From: Corythucha ciliata
Taxonomy: Eukaryota; Arthropoda; Insecta; Hemiptera; Tingidae
NCBI GenBank assembly: GCA_038030265.1
Contig: CM075943.1
Coordinates: 37,944,001-38,008,000, forward strand
Length of the DNA stretch: 64,000 nt
Reading direction: 5' to 3'
The translations under genes and the position numbers were made by a program. The number at the start of each line of letters is the position of its first letter. Positions within the stretch are counted from its first letter, which is position 1. Positions 32,806-44,732 of the stretch are shown here, piece by piece. Below the pieces are notes generated by a model. That model had not been told where the DNA came from. It saw only the letters and a program-made list of their open reading frames with translations, and searched no databases.

Positions 32806-33899
32806 AAAGCATTTTAAAAAAGCGTAGAGATTACCTACATCCTCAAATCCAAAACGTAATTTTATTATTTGTTGGAAATCTTGAGAAAACTGCGGTAGGA
32901 AGCAACGTCATAATTTGGGAGACCATTATTTTCGTTAATAACGCATCGTAACTTATGAGAGCCAAGAGTCCTCTCAAAAAATATTGACGCAGCTTCAAAT
33001 AATAATTAGTTACGGTATGTAGTACATACCACGTTTATACTGATCGGAACGTCGATAAAAGTTGCGAAGGCACTATTTTTATCTTCGGATACAACACTAT
33101 ACGGGTAATAAAAATATCTCACGCATCTCATACTCTCCTGTTTTATTGAAACGACTAGGGAAGCCCCAAGAATTGAAGGTAACATTAGCTTACACGTGTT
33201 ATGCTCAGGTGTGTTTCGGGAATTCCATCATGAAAAATACAAGTAAGTGGAAGGGTCCTCCCTTAAGGTGAAATCGAATTGAAAATAGCAACTGAGAAGC
33301 GATGTAAACGTGAATGGTTGAAAAATACTAAAAGGACGTTCGAATGGCCCGTGAAGTTGATGTTTGGTAAGAATATGATGTTTGTTCTGGAACTTTCGGA
33401 GTGACTTTTACTAATGAGTTTGACAGTTACACTGATTTTTGGATAGGTTCGTTACGGGATCGAGAAAAATAGCGGCCACGCGGGGTAAAATCTATACGAT
33501 GAAAGATTCATCTGTTTGAGTTTTTGATTTACCTACAGCCCAAGTTTTGAGACGCGATTCTCCTTCAAATAATGTTTATTTTGGGGGGAAAAAGATAAAA
33601 TTAATGTAGGGATAGCGTACCTACTGCTCAAAAAAGGGTGGACTCCACAATTTAGGCCTGTTTCTTTGCGTAAAATCACATGGTTTGTCTGATAGGCAAT
33701 AATGAATTATTTCAGTTGATTCTGTTGGTACTCTGGTGTAACATTCGTTTAGCCAAATAACAGCCCTTTTATTTCAATGAGGAATTTCTTGATTTACCAG
33801 TCATCAGATTTAAATTCATGAGACTGTTCATGTTCGTGTCGCTCATTTTATGCCAAATCGTTTTGGAAAGTGGTAATTCTAAGGTCTTGTAAGGTTGAT
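32806..33899. other. No gene or repeat recognised
   Basis: AT-rich; nothing to report. Confidence 0.45.
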
Positions 33900-34090
33900 A
33901 GTCTTCGATTTGTTCACTCCCACCAAAAATATTTAAAGAACTCAACAACAAACTTTTACTACAGGCACTATGGTTACGTATAGACACTATACAGTGATCA
34001 TTTGTTCCAAAATTATTCCCGGTGCATTATTTTTAAAAGAAGGGGCAAAGGGGAAACTTTGAACGAGAGTCCATCCCTAAGTGGACTGAC
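33900..34090 (+). mobile_element. GTCTGTCC MITE, copy 2, left end missing, empty site
   Basis: It matches 3275-3757 outside the hAT-like insertion, with an intact right end CGAGAGTCCATCCCTAAGTG. GATCATTT occurs once (33996-34003), so this copy shows the state before the 3.4 kb insertion. Confidence 0.8.
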
Positions 34091-34107
34091 CCCTTGACCA
34101 TTTTTAT

Positions 34108-34961
34108 GCAGGATGTTCCGAATCAAGCACGGACTTTGTGGATGAAAGTAGACCTTATTTGCAATCGAAAATGCCAAATACATCATAGCCCGAAACTCAA
34201 TTGTTTCTGAGATATGATTTTCCAAACGTTTTAAAATGCATATATATCTCTTTTCTTAGTCTAGTGCGACTTGTCGCTTCCAAACGAACACCTGGGAGGT
34301 GGGGCACTTCTTTTCATTGATGAGTCAAAGGCAAATGGCTTATATGGGGGCGGCAAACCAAGAATCGTACTTTTTTACATTTTTTGGAAAATCAATTAAT
34401 TATGAAAATAAATTATTGTTTGATGCTTTGGGACGTTTTTTCATGGGTGATTGGTGGGTTTTATTTTGAAAAATAAAACGTTGACAGATCATAAAGAAAA
34501 CTAAGGTACATTTCTGTTATTTAGGCCCTTATAACTTAAAATAATGATTATTCTCTTCAAAATCGCTTGTTTTGACCTGAAAAATTTGAACAAGTTTTGT
34601 GATTTGTTTTTAGACAAACGGGGACTGACTTAAAAAAAAAAAAATCCCCGATTTGCACGACTTAGAGCCGCATTTGAGGCCACATAAAATAGTTCATATC
34701 CACCGCAAATTGCTAATCCTGACAGAAAATAGTGTGCTATTCCCGAATCCATCATCAAAAAGTTGCAAATGTGCAAATTGAAAGCGATTTTCTCGCAGTT
34801 AGTTGAAAAAATTGATGTAAGTAAGCCATGAAAAAGCGTTTGAAAAATCATATCTCGAAGGGTTTTGATTTTCGGACCATGGTATAGGTAGTGTTTTTGG
34901 TCGCAAATGATGTCTATTTTCACCAAATTTTTTTGTCACACTTATCCCCTTCCACCCTGTA
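34108..34961. mobile_element. GCAGGATG/CACCCTGT inverted-repeat element (~854 bp)
   Basis: The outer ~130 bp on both sides pair imperfectly, including TTTGCAATCGAAAATG against CGCAAATGATGTC-type sequence and GAGATATGATTTTCCAAACG with its inverse near 34835. The right end reads CAGGGTGGAAGGGGATAAG on the minus strand. The interior has no recognisable transposase. Confidence 0.55.
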
Positions 34962-35029
34962 TAATTACTATTTTTAATTTCAATTTTAGAGAAATGTGCT
35001 GCAGTAACTTAAAAAAATATGTATTAGAC

Positions 35030-35190
35030 CACGTTCATAAGTTCTGCATGTGCCAAGCGCCTGTGGAGTCTATGCAACCAAACCAATTTATTCCCTAGAA
35101 AAATAAAGCATTTTCATAGGTTTCACAGGCTCCACACTTCCACAGGCTGAAACTTCCACAGTCGCACGTCAATGGGTTGACAGACAGTTT
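35030..35190. repeat. TGTGGAGTCTATGC palindrome, copy 3
   Basis: CGCCTGTGGAGTCTATGCAACC pairs with TAGGTTTCACAGGCTCCACAC. It is flanked by ACCACGTTCATAAG and, at the right, TTTTTAACGGGGCCTT. Confidence 0.6.
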
Positions 35191-38100
35191 TTAACGGGGC
35201 CTTATTACAACCAGGAAACTTGAGCTTACTATACAAAAAATGTCATGTTCTGACAATAATAAGTAGGTAACTAGTTATTAAAATTCGTTCAAGATTCCTG
35301 AAATAAATAAACATTTAATTTGTTGCAAAGGTAGCCCCCCCCCCTTTATCGTTAACCACGGGTGTTCCGGTTTGATGGGTCTACTAACTCGTTACCCTAA
35401 TCATCCTTACAACACGCAGTGCTACTTCTGTACTTCAACCTGGTGTGCTTTGCAGCATTGATCCTGCGTCTTTCACAGCACTTAGTTTTAATGTTATGAT
35501 CGTATTGACGAAATGTTCGTTGAAACTGTAACGAAGGGACAAAAACACGATGAGAACAAGTAACGTCAGGAAGAAGAACGCCCAATTTTACTAAATTAAA
35601 ATTCATTAAGTAATAAACATATTTTGGGTAGTTTCATCTCCTTTCGCAGCACACAGTGAAGTATTATCTTCGAAATGGAAATTGCGTCAGATAAATACGT
35701 AATTTGAAATGAATACCAGCGAGCACAGATGCATACCCGAATTTCAGTTCCATTATTCACATTATTACCAAAATAAAGTAAATTTTAATGAAGAAAAAAG
35801 AAAGGATGCTTTTAATTTCGCAGACTTTTTACAGATTGATGCTAAGCGGTGCAAAAGTCAAGTATAATCAGGATTTGCCCGAGGGCTGAGAATTAGGGCC
35901 AACTTGAAAAAAAAAAAAAAAAAAAAAAAAAGTCTACAGGGAGCAGGAAAGAAAAAGCGTTGAGCTTGGGATCCCTCTAGGGTGAAGAACTCCCAGTGTC
36001 AACGGGGGCGGAGAAAGAGGCAATAAAATGAGAGAGAGCAGAAGGGGACCTTTCTTATTCTGTTTTCTCTGCTCACCACTGCCGGCACAATCCCCTAACC
36101 TTCTTCCAGAATCCTCACTATCTTCCATTGGGCGCTGACAGTTGTCTTAATGAATGCCCATTTCCAGCTACCTAATAAAAACAATAAAGTAACACAAGCT
36201 TATTCTTTCACTCCTTTCTTATTCTCCATCGTCCTCATCCTCCACCGTCATGACTTCCCTTTTCATTTCCCCGTACCAAAAGTCTGCGTAGCCTCGAGAA
36301 ACAAAATCAATTTCAGCGCCTTATGAGAATGAAGTGAGAATTGATAAGGATACCTTACTTTCAACATTTACTAGAACTTTATTGGAGTCGAAATTGAGTA
36401 AAAACAGAAAGGTAGCCGCATTATCACGATTGAAGTTTTGTTGAATATTTCTCAAAATAAAAACCGTCCGTGTTGGGGTCGAAAATACACGATTTAGGTG
36501 AAGCTGAAACAAGTGTTTCCATTCCGAAACAGCTTTTAATAACAAAAAACAAACAAGCTTGGGTGAGTTGTATGTAACAATAACAAAGGATGGAGTACGT
36601 GATACTTATAGGTATATGAATTCATATGCATGATTGCTGAATTCACGTTTTTACCTGTAACTCACACAGTTTACCGTCAAATTCTGACAAATAAATTTTG
36701 TGCTTCGACTCTAGCTTCATCGACTAACACTCATTTATTTTTCCTTCTTCAAGCCTCTCTTACTTTTTGTTTTCTCCTGGAACTAAGAAAAGTTTTAAGC
36801 TTATTTTCTTGAAAGGTAATCTGTGCGTGTATTTGTCTGGGTGTTGGCCCGTGAAATTTCAGTTAAAACTTTTTTCTTTTTCATTTAACAAACCATGGTG
36901 GAGTAAATGAAAAAAAAAAAAAGTAAATGCAAAGAAATGGAAATGGCATGCAACTGTAACAAGGTGGATTGTGAAATGAGCCGTATATATCCAGCGGGAT
37001 GGGTGATCCGATGAGGAAACTCGCGGAACTATTGTAAAAGCAAAGAGTGCGCATTTTATTTCAAATACTTTGAGGATTTCACTCCCCAATAAATTGTGAG
37101 AACTTCAATGTTCGTGCTTCGAAATTGGAATTGAATGCGGATTTCAATCAACAATCCTGTTGATGACGTCCAATTGCGACGAATTGACCGAGAATTCACG
37201 GATTCTGGTCAGTGATCAACATCAATTGCTAGTGGTACGACCACTAGCTTGGTGTACCAAGTGGAAAACACCTTAAGCGACTCGTGTAGGTTAGATACGA
37301 ATTCGCCCACTCTTCCCGGCATTTTCCTCAAATCTCATGAGGAGAAAGAGACAATTGACCCTGCCGGTTTTTTTCATTCAAGCCACATATTTCCAAAGTC
37401 AAAGTACCGGGGAGGGGGCGGGATTCCTATAAATAAGAGAAAATACATAAATAATACGTTTAAATATTCAATTCAGGCCGGAGAATATCAGCGTGGTTGG
37501 GTATCCTACGAGGCCTTTTAATCTGGCAAAACGAATGAGCTAAGATTTCCATCGATTTCACCTTGGAGTCGATTTCCACTTCTTGAGGAAAAATAAAAGA
37601 AAAAAGTTGTATAACACGAATTTACCGGTATAATTGCGTCTCTCGTTACGACTTGTGATTATAGATTTGCTTCTCCAGCTCGTACGTGTTTTCTTGGGTT
37701 CAGAACTTCCTTTCATTCAAAATCGAATGTTCCCTAATATTTCTTAATACAAATGCTCTTTTTCGTATATGAAACTGCGCGCGTTGCGAGTTGAAATGAT
37801 GTAATTTTTTTCTTTGGATTTTCACGTCACTGATTGTTCGTCGAGTTGCACAAGAGCGACTACTTGGTTGAAGGAGGAGGTGACAGGTGGTACCTGAAAA
37901 ACAAGGGGCAAGAGGTATTATAGACGCGATTGGTAAAAAATATCAGCGTAAACAAGGAATGTTTTTATCGATATCAGTGTGAATAGGGCATGTTTATGTC
38001 GAGCCAGTTCGTTTTTTGCCAAGCGAGTCGTCAGTCCTAAAATGTTTACCGTCACAGCGACTATAACGAAAGTGTGATGTGTATTATACTACATTACTAC

Positions 38101-38794
38101 GATGTGTACTCGTATTTATAGTACCCGCGGGCATGATAACTGCTGGAGGCACTTCAAGTGAATTCATGAAAAATTATGCAAATTTACAATGAATGATGAA
38201 AAATTACAAAAAAGAGCCCGAGTTAGAATGAACAAGGGGTATTTGGGGAATTTGTTAGGCAAAAACGAAATCAAACTCGTCAAAACAAGTGATGGAACAC
38301 TTGTTCATGGCTTGGATGAAACGTGCACGGTAGTGAGACAAATCTTTTGCAACGCAGTCGGACCCGCAAGACCTGAGAGGTCGTGCGGGCCTTGTGTATA
38401 GTCAACCAACGGATTCAAGCCGACAAAAATAAATAATATCCAGCGTTGCCAACTGACATTTTGGTTTTCCCGACAAGTCAAGCTCAAAATTTCGTCAGAT
38501 ATCCGTCAAACTGCATACCGTCCCGTTATGAAAACATCCGTCAAATAATAAGTGGTGCTATTATAATCAGCCTGCGCCTTATAATCAGTAGTACCATATA
38601 GAGTGTAGTGCCAGTATAATAACCTTATAATCAGGCCTCATAATGAGTAGTGTGCCTAGGTATTGGCGAGGAGGGAGGTAGACAGACCCGGCCCCTCTTC
38701 TGCTGTGGCTCCTGAAAATCTTTAAGGTGAAAAAAAAATGGATTCATAGGTTTTATGTTCATGAATATTATAGGAACTTAGGAATTTAGGAGAC
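35191..38794. other. No gene recognised
   Basis: There is a poly-A run at 35907-35930. A 71-codon frame at 38189-38401 (RVRMNKGYLGNLLGKNEI..., ending CGPCV) is the most protein-like stretch by composition, but I recognise no domain and do not call it. Other frames (35397-35606, 36321-36545, 37249-37521) look random. Confidence 0.4.
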
Positions 38795-38938
38795 GAGAAA
38801 AGCACTAATTCATCACTGGAGAAAAAACGCTAATTCGCGGCTATACTCGAGAAAAATCTCTCTTTTTTTTCTCCTTTTGTTTCCAGCTAAAATGAAGAAA
38901 AACACTTTTTTGCAGCTGAAATTGCGAAAATGCGTTAA
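38795..38938 (-). repeat. Minisatellite A units, inverted orientation
   Basis: GCACTAATTCATCACTGGAG, AAAACGCTAATTCGCGGC and GCTAAAATGAAGAAAAACAC are the reverse complement of the units at 10.8-11.8 kb. About four units are present. Confidence 0.5.
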
Positions 38939-38941
38939 TAA

Positions 38942-39052
38942 GGCCCTTTTTACACAAGTAAGTTTTTTTGTTCAAACATTTGTTCAATCTGATCAGAAAC
39001 AGACAATTTCATGCGAAGAACATCTCCGTCAAACTTTCGTGTAAAAGGGGCT
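38942..39052. mobile_element. GGCCCTTTTTACAC palindromic element, TAA duplication
   Basis: The ends are GGCCCTTTTTACAC and GTGTAAAAGGGGCT, flanked by TAA (38939-38941 and 39053-39055). The arms beyond about 20 bp pair weakly. The next palindrome starts at once. Confidence 0.55.
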
Positions 39053-39055
39053 TAA

Positions 39056-39150
39056 GACCCCGTTCACAAGCTCTGTGGTATGCGTCTGTGGAGCCTATGA
39101 AAATGCTTCATTTTTCGAGGGAATACATTTGTTTGGTTGCTTAGACTCCA
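39056..39150. repeat. TGTGGAGTCTATGC palindrome, copy 4 (partial)
   Basis: GACCCCGTTCACAAGCTCTG, CGTCTGTGGAGCCTATG and an inverted TTGCTTAGACTCCACAC are seen. The right outer arm is missing. Confidence 0.5.
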
Positions 39151-40145
39151 CACAACGTTTATCCACTTTTGGTGGATTTCACCACCGCGGCTTACGGTAA
39201 GGCACTTTAAAACACGAGTATAGACGATTTCCACTCATGCGCTCTCCAGTCCTACTTCAACAGTTTTGCAACCCGCTTAGGCCAGGTTATGGGCTACTCT
39301 TGTCTTGTGCTGTGTAAAGTGAATTTATTTTTCTCTCATTCCCGTCAAACTAAAACCACATTTGCAGTTATTCAATTCTGATTTTATTCTTCAGCCTCCG
39401 TCTCACGAAACGTATCGATGAAAACTCGTCATTCCGGGGGCACCTTAACATGAAGTCCCATCATAGTTGCGCATTTATCACACTCCTTCACATGTACTTT
39501 CACTTCCCTTTTTCCTCAATTTGGGACGTATTCACTCAAGTGCCGGTAAGGTTTAGGGAAAGGGATAAATTTAGTAGCTGGGTCAAAACCAGGTCGACCC
39601 GGAATGGAAGAATTCTTACAGTCACTGAAGCAGCAATAGTATCGCATTTTTCTGACTTTAGATGAGAAGCACGCGAAGGAAGTGTAATTGCAGGCTCGAA
39701 ATAAACGAAAAACTCAAAAATCATGTAGTATTTGAAACAGAAATACACTCGTAGTAATGCTAGTAATGTAAAAAAAAAAAAAATACTGTTAAAGAGGCTC
39801 TAGGCAACTAGAAATAAACCCATAACCTGCAGTTCTAAACCTTCGCTTTTTCCACGGAAATCGTCTATTGCAACACGGAAATCGGCGCCATAATTGGTCC
39901 CTCATATGATTATTATAATCACCTGATCTCATTGACAAGTAGACGAAGTAGATTTTTATTTATGTACAACCCGGAGATAAAGCAGTCCTTATCAATTTCA
40001 AAATTTTATGGTAAGCCTGCCTATTACTCCCTAGGGAAAGTCACCAGCTTTATTCCCTCATCTTTCGGGAGTAATGGTCATTGTTACCAACTATGAAAAA
40101 CAAGAAATACTGATTTTGTAGAATGATTTACTTGAATGACGTTGG
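39151..40145. other. No gene or repeat recognised
   Basis: Only an A run at 39771-39783 stands out. Confidence 0.45.
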
Positions 40146-40336
40146 CTACTCTGCATTCCGCTCCCCTGGTCTTGTTGTGAACGCCAGCACGCCATAAATT
40201 CGGGCGGCGACCTCCTCGCTCTGAAGAGTCACGGAGATTGGAAGTCTACCGTCCAGCGTTGCCGAAGGGTACGTTGAAAACTCCATGAAAAGTAAAGAGT
40301 AAACCGCAAGAAGAATTCCAGGGTTCGACGACTTAC

Positions 40337-40373
40337 CGGGGACCGGGGCCCAGCACAAAGTACAAATAGATAG
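40337..40373 (-). CDS. Possible 37 nt microexon, very uncertain
   Basis: On the minus strand a good acceptor (GGGTTTTCAG) precedes 37 nt, and a strong donor (CCCCG|GTAAGT) follows. One frame reads IYLYFVLGPGP. The next 200 bp stay open in one frame (ATLDGRLPISVTLQSEEVAA, about 40147-40290) with higher G+C than the surroundings. I do not recognise the protein. Confidence 0.18.
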
Positions 40374-40487
40374 CTGAAAACCCGAAGAAGAACACTTACT
40401 GTATGTCACCCCGAAAGAAGTAAATTACAATTTCAAATTGCAACAATTGCCGAATCAATATACAAATTGACCAAAAAGAATTACTTA

Positions 40488-40655
40488 CACCCGTTTACAC
40501 GGTTTAATCTTGTTGCTCAATATGATGGAATTAATTTCATTGAATGGCTCAGGCAATTTGATAGAGCAAGATTATGATATGCACAAATGTTTACATGTTT
40601 CAATTTCATTGAATCCATGAAATTGAGCAACAAGATTAAACCATGTAAACGCGCC
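40488..40655. mobile_element. CACCCGTTTACACGG palindromic element, copy 1 (168 bp)
   Basis: CCGTTTACACGGTTTAATC, TTGTTGCTCAAT and TTCATTGAATGG have inverted partners at the right (CATTGAATCCATGAAATTGAGCAACAAGATTAAACC, ATGTAAACGCG). The same family is at 55150-55335. Confidence 0.75.
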
Positions 40656-40905
40656 TTTATCTACATTGTTCATTTAAATAATTCAACGTACAAATATATT
40701 TTATGTTGTCTTGCGAACCGCGAACGATTCAACCACGACAATCACACCGCCCTTCTATCAATTCAAACCTCCTTCACATGAGCAGTTGAGCGATGTATTC
40801 CTACGAGCAGCAAGATAACGCTAACTGTTCTGATGCGTACCCGCTTTCCTAATTATTATCTCGGAATTTCCATTGATTCAGCTTTTCCGGTTGTACATAA
40901 AGTTA

Positions 40906-41025
40906 TGTATATAACTCTGGAGTAAATCCGTTTATTTTCCTCGAGACATTACAGCCCTCGCTTCGCTCGGGCTGGTAAACTTGTCTCTCGGAAAATAAAC
41001 CACGTCTTTACTCCCTCGATATACA
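40906..41025. mobile_element. Palindromic element around CGCTTCGCTCGGGC (120 bp)
   Basis: GGAGTAAATCCGTTTATTTTCC and CGAGACA pair with TGTCTCTCGGAAAATAAACC and GTCTTTACTCC. The centre is CCTCGCTTCGCTCGGGC. Confidence 0.7.
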
Positions 41026-41837
41026 ATATACTATTATTTCGATCCATAGAAGTAAATAACTGGAGAAAGCCTGAAAGGGCTGCGAGGTGGGTAGAAGGGT
41101 TGTCACAAATATGGCCGCCAAAGTGCAAAGTATATAGACTACAGAGGTATGCTCCTAACTTTTTAGACAATCATAATCATTCGGGCAATGACGTCACGGG
41201 GTTAGATGCATTTAAATCAGACGGTAGGCATTTCAATAAAATATCCCCGTCAGTATTCGTTACCAGTAAGAAATCCAAGTTTTACATTTATAAGTGACTG
41301 GAATCACTGGTAAAACTTGGAGGAAAAGGTCCCGACATGTGAGCGGAACGACTTTACACGGAATGACTTTACGTCAAAAATTGTTGGAAACAAGTTTACA
41401 AAAAAAAAAAAAAAAAAAAATTCGCTCCGGCAGCTGGCGGACGGAAAGAGTGAATTTCATTCCGTGTACGGATACCCTAAGCCGTCCCAGAAGTGATAAT
41501 TTTGATACCATAATTTGTTTCATTAAGCCGAACTTCTTCCTCTATTTTCACCACCCTCTCTTTAAAAATGTCGAAAAGTTTCGGTACTTCTACAAGGGCT
41601 TTGTAATATTAAATTTTTGTGCCGTATTTTATAATACCTAAACGTGTGAATTTAAGCGATTTTTGAAATTTCATCCCCCATCAAAGTTTTCGATAAATCT
41701 TAATGAAACCCAGGGCTTTCGTTATATTAAAGTGGTAAGTCGAATTTTAGAGCGCTAAGATGAACTAGTGAAGTTCAACGCTATTTTTACACCTCCACAC
41801 CGGAAATACCACCCCCACCACCTTGACTTTTACGAAA

Positions 41838-42258
41838 AATTAAAATGGGAATCAAAGGCTACTCTAACATGGAGTATACGTACCGAACATAATGCTTCGA
41901 GAATCAACGCCAAAGCGCGTTCCGCTAAATTGATTTCTTCGAGAGTTATCGTGCTAACAAGACCACACGCTTACTTCCACTCAGGGGGCAACACACCCTC
42001 CCCTTCGAATTTTTCAAAACATTAAAATGGGAATCAAAGGCTACTCTAACATGGAGTATACGTACCGAATATGATGCTTCTAGAATCAACTGGTGATTTA
42101 TAGTGATTTTTTGATCATTTAAACCCCCCACTTCCCCCCCACCACCACGACCGATTTGGCCCAAATGCAATACCGACCGGGGTCTTATGACTACTGATTT
42201 TTGTGCCAAAGCGCGTTCCGCTAAATTGATTTCTTCGAGAGTTGTCATGCTAACAAGA
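41838..42258 (+). repeat. Imperfect direct duplication in two blocks
   Basis: Block 1 (41838-41907 and 42022-42091) shares AAAATGGGAATCAAAGGCTA and the following 50 bases with about three changes. Block 2 (41909-41962 and 42204-42258) shares GCCAAAGCGCGTTCCGC and onwards with two changes. The blocks are adjacent in the first copy but 112 bp apart in the second, so sequence was gained or lost after duplication. Confidence 0.85.
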
Positions 42259-42873
42259 AAACGGCCATAATATTATATATATATATGAATTCCGGAGACC
42301 ACTGAATTCGTGTTCTAGAGGTCCTGAAACATGAAAAAAACGTGCCATGACCCATGTTTGCCACCATCACGACGAGACCAATAATGCATTTTGACATAAA
42401 TGAAATGCACTAAAAGTAGCGGCTGGAACGAGCTTTCACGCGCCCCATCAATCAAATATGAAGATGACTTTCGGTCATAAAATGACCGAGTATTATAATT
42501 GTAAAGTATGCTTCCTTACAGTTAAACAATGAAATATTAATTCAACACTTTGAACTACTTATCCCACCGATACGAGAGGTGATGTAAATCCAAAGAAATT
42601 CCTAACGATAGTCTGGTTAAAGGTAAAACAGCCACAATATTATTTAAAATAGGCTATAACAAAGCTATACAAATATAGTAGGCTGGGTGAATGTGATGAT
42701 GAACAAGGCAAAAACAAACCAAGCAAGACTAAAAAACACAGTGACAGAAAGGGCCCACGAGTGCGATAAAATCACAATTTTATAAGAACCTCTCACCTCA
42801 TCACAAGTCTAACCCGGGTGACGTAACGGTTGCCATGGGGTAGCCCCTAGATACGAGCATACCCCTGTAGTCT
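42259..42873. other. No gene recognised
   Basis: TACGAGCATACCCCTGTAG-TCTAT at 42853-42875 resembles 61056-61080 and may be the edge of an old repeat. Confidence 0.4.
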
Positions 42874-42882
42874 ATGCAGGGT

Positions 42883-43160
42883 CAAGGTGCCTAAATTTTC
42901 TATAGGTGCCGCAATTCACTGTCCTTCACCTACGTCACGAGCAGTCCCAACCGCCATTGCGCTGGACCCAGTACATTATTAACTGTTATTGGGCTGTGAT
43001 TTTTGAGAATTCATAAACTTCAATTTCAAAATTAACTTGCTCTGCTGCTCTGGGGTGAGCAATCGGGAGCAAAGGACTGCTGGTGACGTCAGTCTCCACC
43101 CCTCCCGACCGATGGGCAGCGGGAAATCTGCGGCACCTATAGTAAAGTTTAGTCACCTTG
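42883..43160 (-). mobile_element. MULE-like MITE CAAGGTGAC, copy 2 (278 bp)
   Basis: The 9 bp repeat ATGCAGGGT flanks it (42874-42882 and 43161-43169). The target is the GCAGGGT end of the adjacent element, so this MITE inserted into that element's terminus. It is in the opposite orientation to the 29186 copy. Confidence 0.9.
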
Positions 43161-43392
43161 ATGCAGGGTGTTTCAGGAGGAATGATAAGGACTTTAACCA
43201 GTCGTAGTACTAACGAGGACGAACCAAAATCACCCTATAGGGTCGCAAACGCTTCATTTCCGAGTTTTTTTTTTTTTTTTTTTTTTATTATTATTAAACG
43301 GGGAGGGAAGCCCAGAAGAAACTATCTCCTACCAAACTCGACCTATAAGATCTATTGTGGTGTCCCCTCAGGTTGCCCTGCCAAGAAAGACG

Positions 43393-44126
43393 CTAGTTTT
43401 CAAGCGTCCTCCACCACCACTCCTTAACGAAGTTGAGGATATTTCCCGTAGCCATCCTGGAGATGTCCTCCGGTTGAAGCACATCATTTCCAAGATGTTG
43501 AAAGCGTAACCGCCCCAGAGCCTGGCACTCACACAGTACGTGCTCTGCTGTTTCCACGGCCAGGTCGCAAAATCTGCAAATGTCCGTGTCAGACTTCTCC
43601 ATTAGTCTGAGTGTATATCGAAGGGCACAATGTCCCGTTAGCAGTCCCACCAAGATTCTAAGGTCTCCTCGGCTCAGAGAGATCAGGCCCTTCTCCGATC
43701 GTCCCTTTGGAGTGACAAAGAGCTTGGCCTGCCTGAGACCTTGTTGTCTAACCCAGTGTTCACGATGCCTCTCGTCCAACCACGCCTGCACCTGCCTCTT
43801 CGTGAAGGACTTCGTGACCCCGAGACTTGGCTCCGGGCCCACGTAAGGCATCTCTGATCCTCTCTTCGCGAGTTGATCAGCCATTTCATTCCCCTCAAAC
43901 CCCTTGTGACCCGGCACCCACATTTTTTTTTTTTTATTATTATTAAACGGGGAGGGAAGCCCAGAAGAAACTATCTCCTACCAAACTCGACCTATAAGAT
44001 CTATTGTGGTGAAGGCACCCACATCAAAGTAAGGCTGTTTGCCGTTGCCACAGGCCTGAGGGCTTCAAGACATCTAGCTTCGAATTCACGACACTTGAGC
44101 CTAGGGCTTTAAGAGCCGCCTGGCTG
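43393..44126 (-). pseudogene. RNase H C-terminal half and CCHC-like tail of ORF2
   Basis: From 44126 the frame reads FILSDSQAALKAL, the third RNase H catalytic aspartate, and continues to the insertion. After the insertion (43923 down) come WVPGHKGFEGNEMADQLAKR, with the final RNase H histidine and aspartate, then C-R-F-C...H...C (ICRFCDL...EHVLCEC), and a stop at 43393 after WWRTLEN. The 90 bp insert at 43924-44013 breaks the frame. Confidence 0.85.
43924..44013 (-). mobile_element. 90 bp 3'-end insertion of the same retrotransposon family
   Basis: The sequence from the T run to ATTGTGGTG is the same as 43275-43363 (ATTATTATTAAACGGGGAGG and onward). It is flanked by the 11 bp direct repeat GGCACCCACAT (43913-43923 and 44014-44024). 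This is a heavily 5'-truncated retrotransposition product with tail and target duplication intact. Confidence 0.95.
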
Positions 44127-44732
44127 TCAGACAGGATAAAGATCTTCGCTTTCCGGAGACCCCCTCTCACTAATCTTCCGCGCACAGGCTTCTATAGCAT
44201 AGATCTCCGCCTGAAAGATGGTGGCGGTCGTCCCAAGGGACTCCCAATGCTGAAGCCTGGGGCCAAAGACCCCAATGCCAGCGCCCCCATCCTTCACAGA
44301 TCCATCAGTATACCATACTTGCGTGCCGGGCTTAAACCTCGGCAAACCCTTATCCCAAAGGTCGCGGTTGCCTATGTCGACCTTAAAGGGTTTTTCAAAA
44401 TCCATCCTCACATGCATGAGATCCGTAACGACTTCAGCCGCCTCACTACATGCAACTTCCTCCAGAACACGCAAGTGCCCAACCTGGACACCCCGCTTCA
44501 CGTACCCCGCCCGCAGCAGTCTCACCGCCGCCATATATGCGGTCGCCTGCACATGAAAGTGCAGGGGAGGCATGTCCAGTAACACCTCCATGGCTGCCGT
44601 CGGGCACGAATGCATAGCACCCGTTACTCCAAGACAGGCCTGGCGCTGCAACTTACTCAGCAAGGCCTGGACTGTCCCTTGTCGTCTTCTGCCACCATAG
44701 GAGTGAGCCATAGGTGACGATAGGCCTAACAA
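44127..44732 (-). pseudogene. ORF2 region with N-terminal half of RNase H
   Basis: The N-terminal part (LSKLQRQACLGVTGAMHSCP, then AAMEVLLDMPPLHFHVQATA) is the usual linker between RT and RNase H in such elements. The RNase H part has YTDGSVKDGGAGIGVF (first aspartate) and FQAEIYAIEACARK (glutamate). The frame is lost just after KISERG in a run of G (about 44160), and the domain goes on in another frame. Confidence 0.85.

Noticed and set aside
38189..38401. 71-codon frame near 38.3 kb as a gene
   Set aside because: Its composition is protein-like but there is no motif, no splice evidence and no homology that I can recall.
41946..42248. 100-codon minus frame
   Set aside because: It lies across the imperfect duplication and has no recognisable motif.
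43158..43427. Plus frame of 89 codons
   Set aside because: It crosses an element boundary and the poly-T tail, so it cannot be a conserved gene.
44247..44582. Plus frames of 111 and 93 codons
   Set aside because: Antisense shadows of the RNase H-bearing ORF2 fragment.
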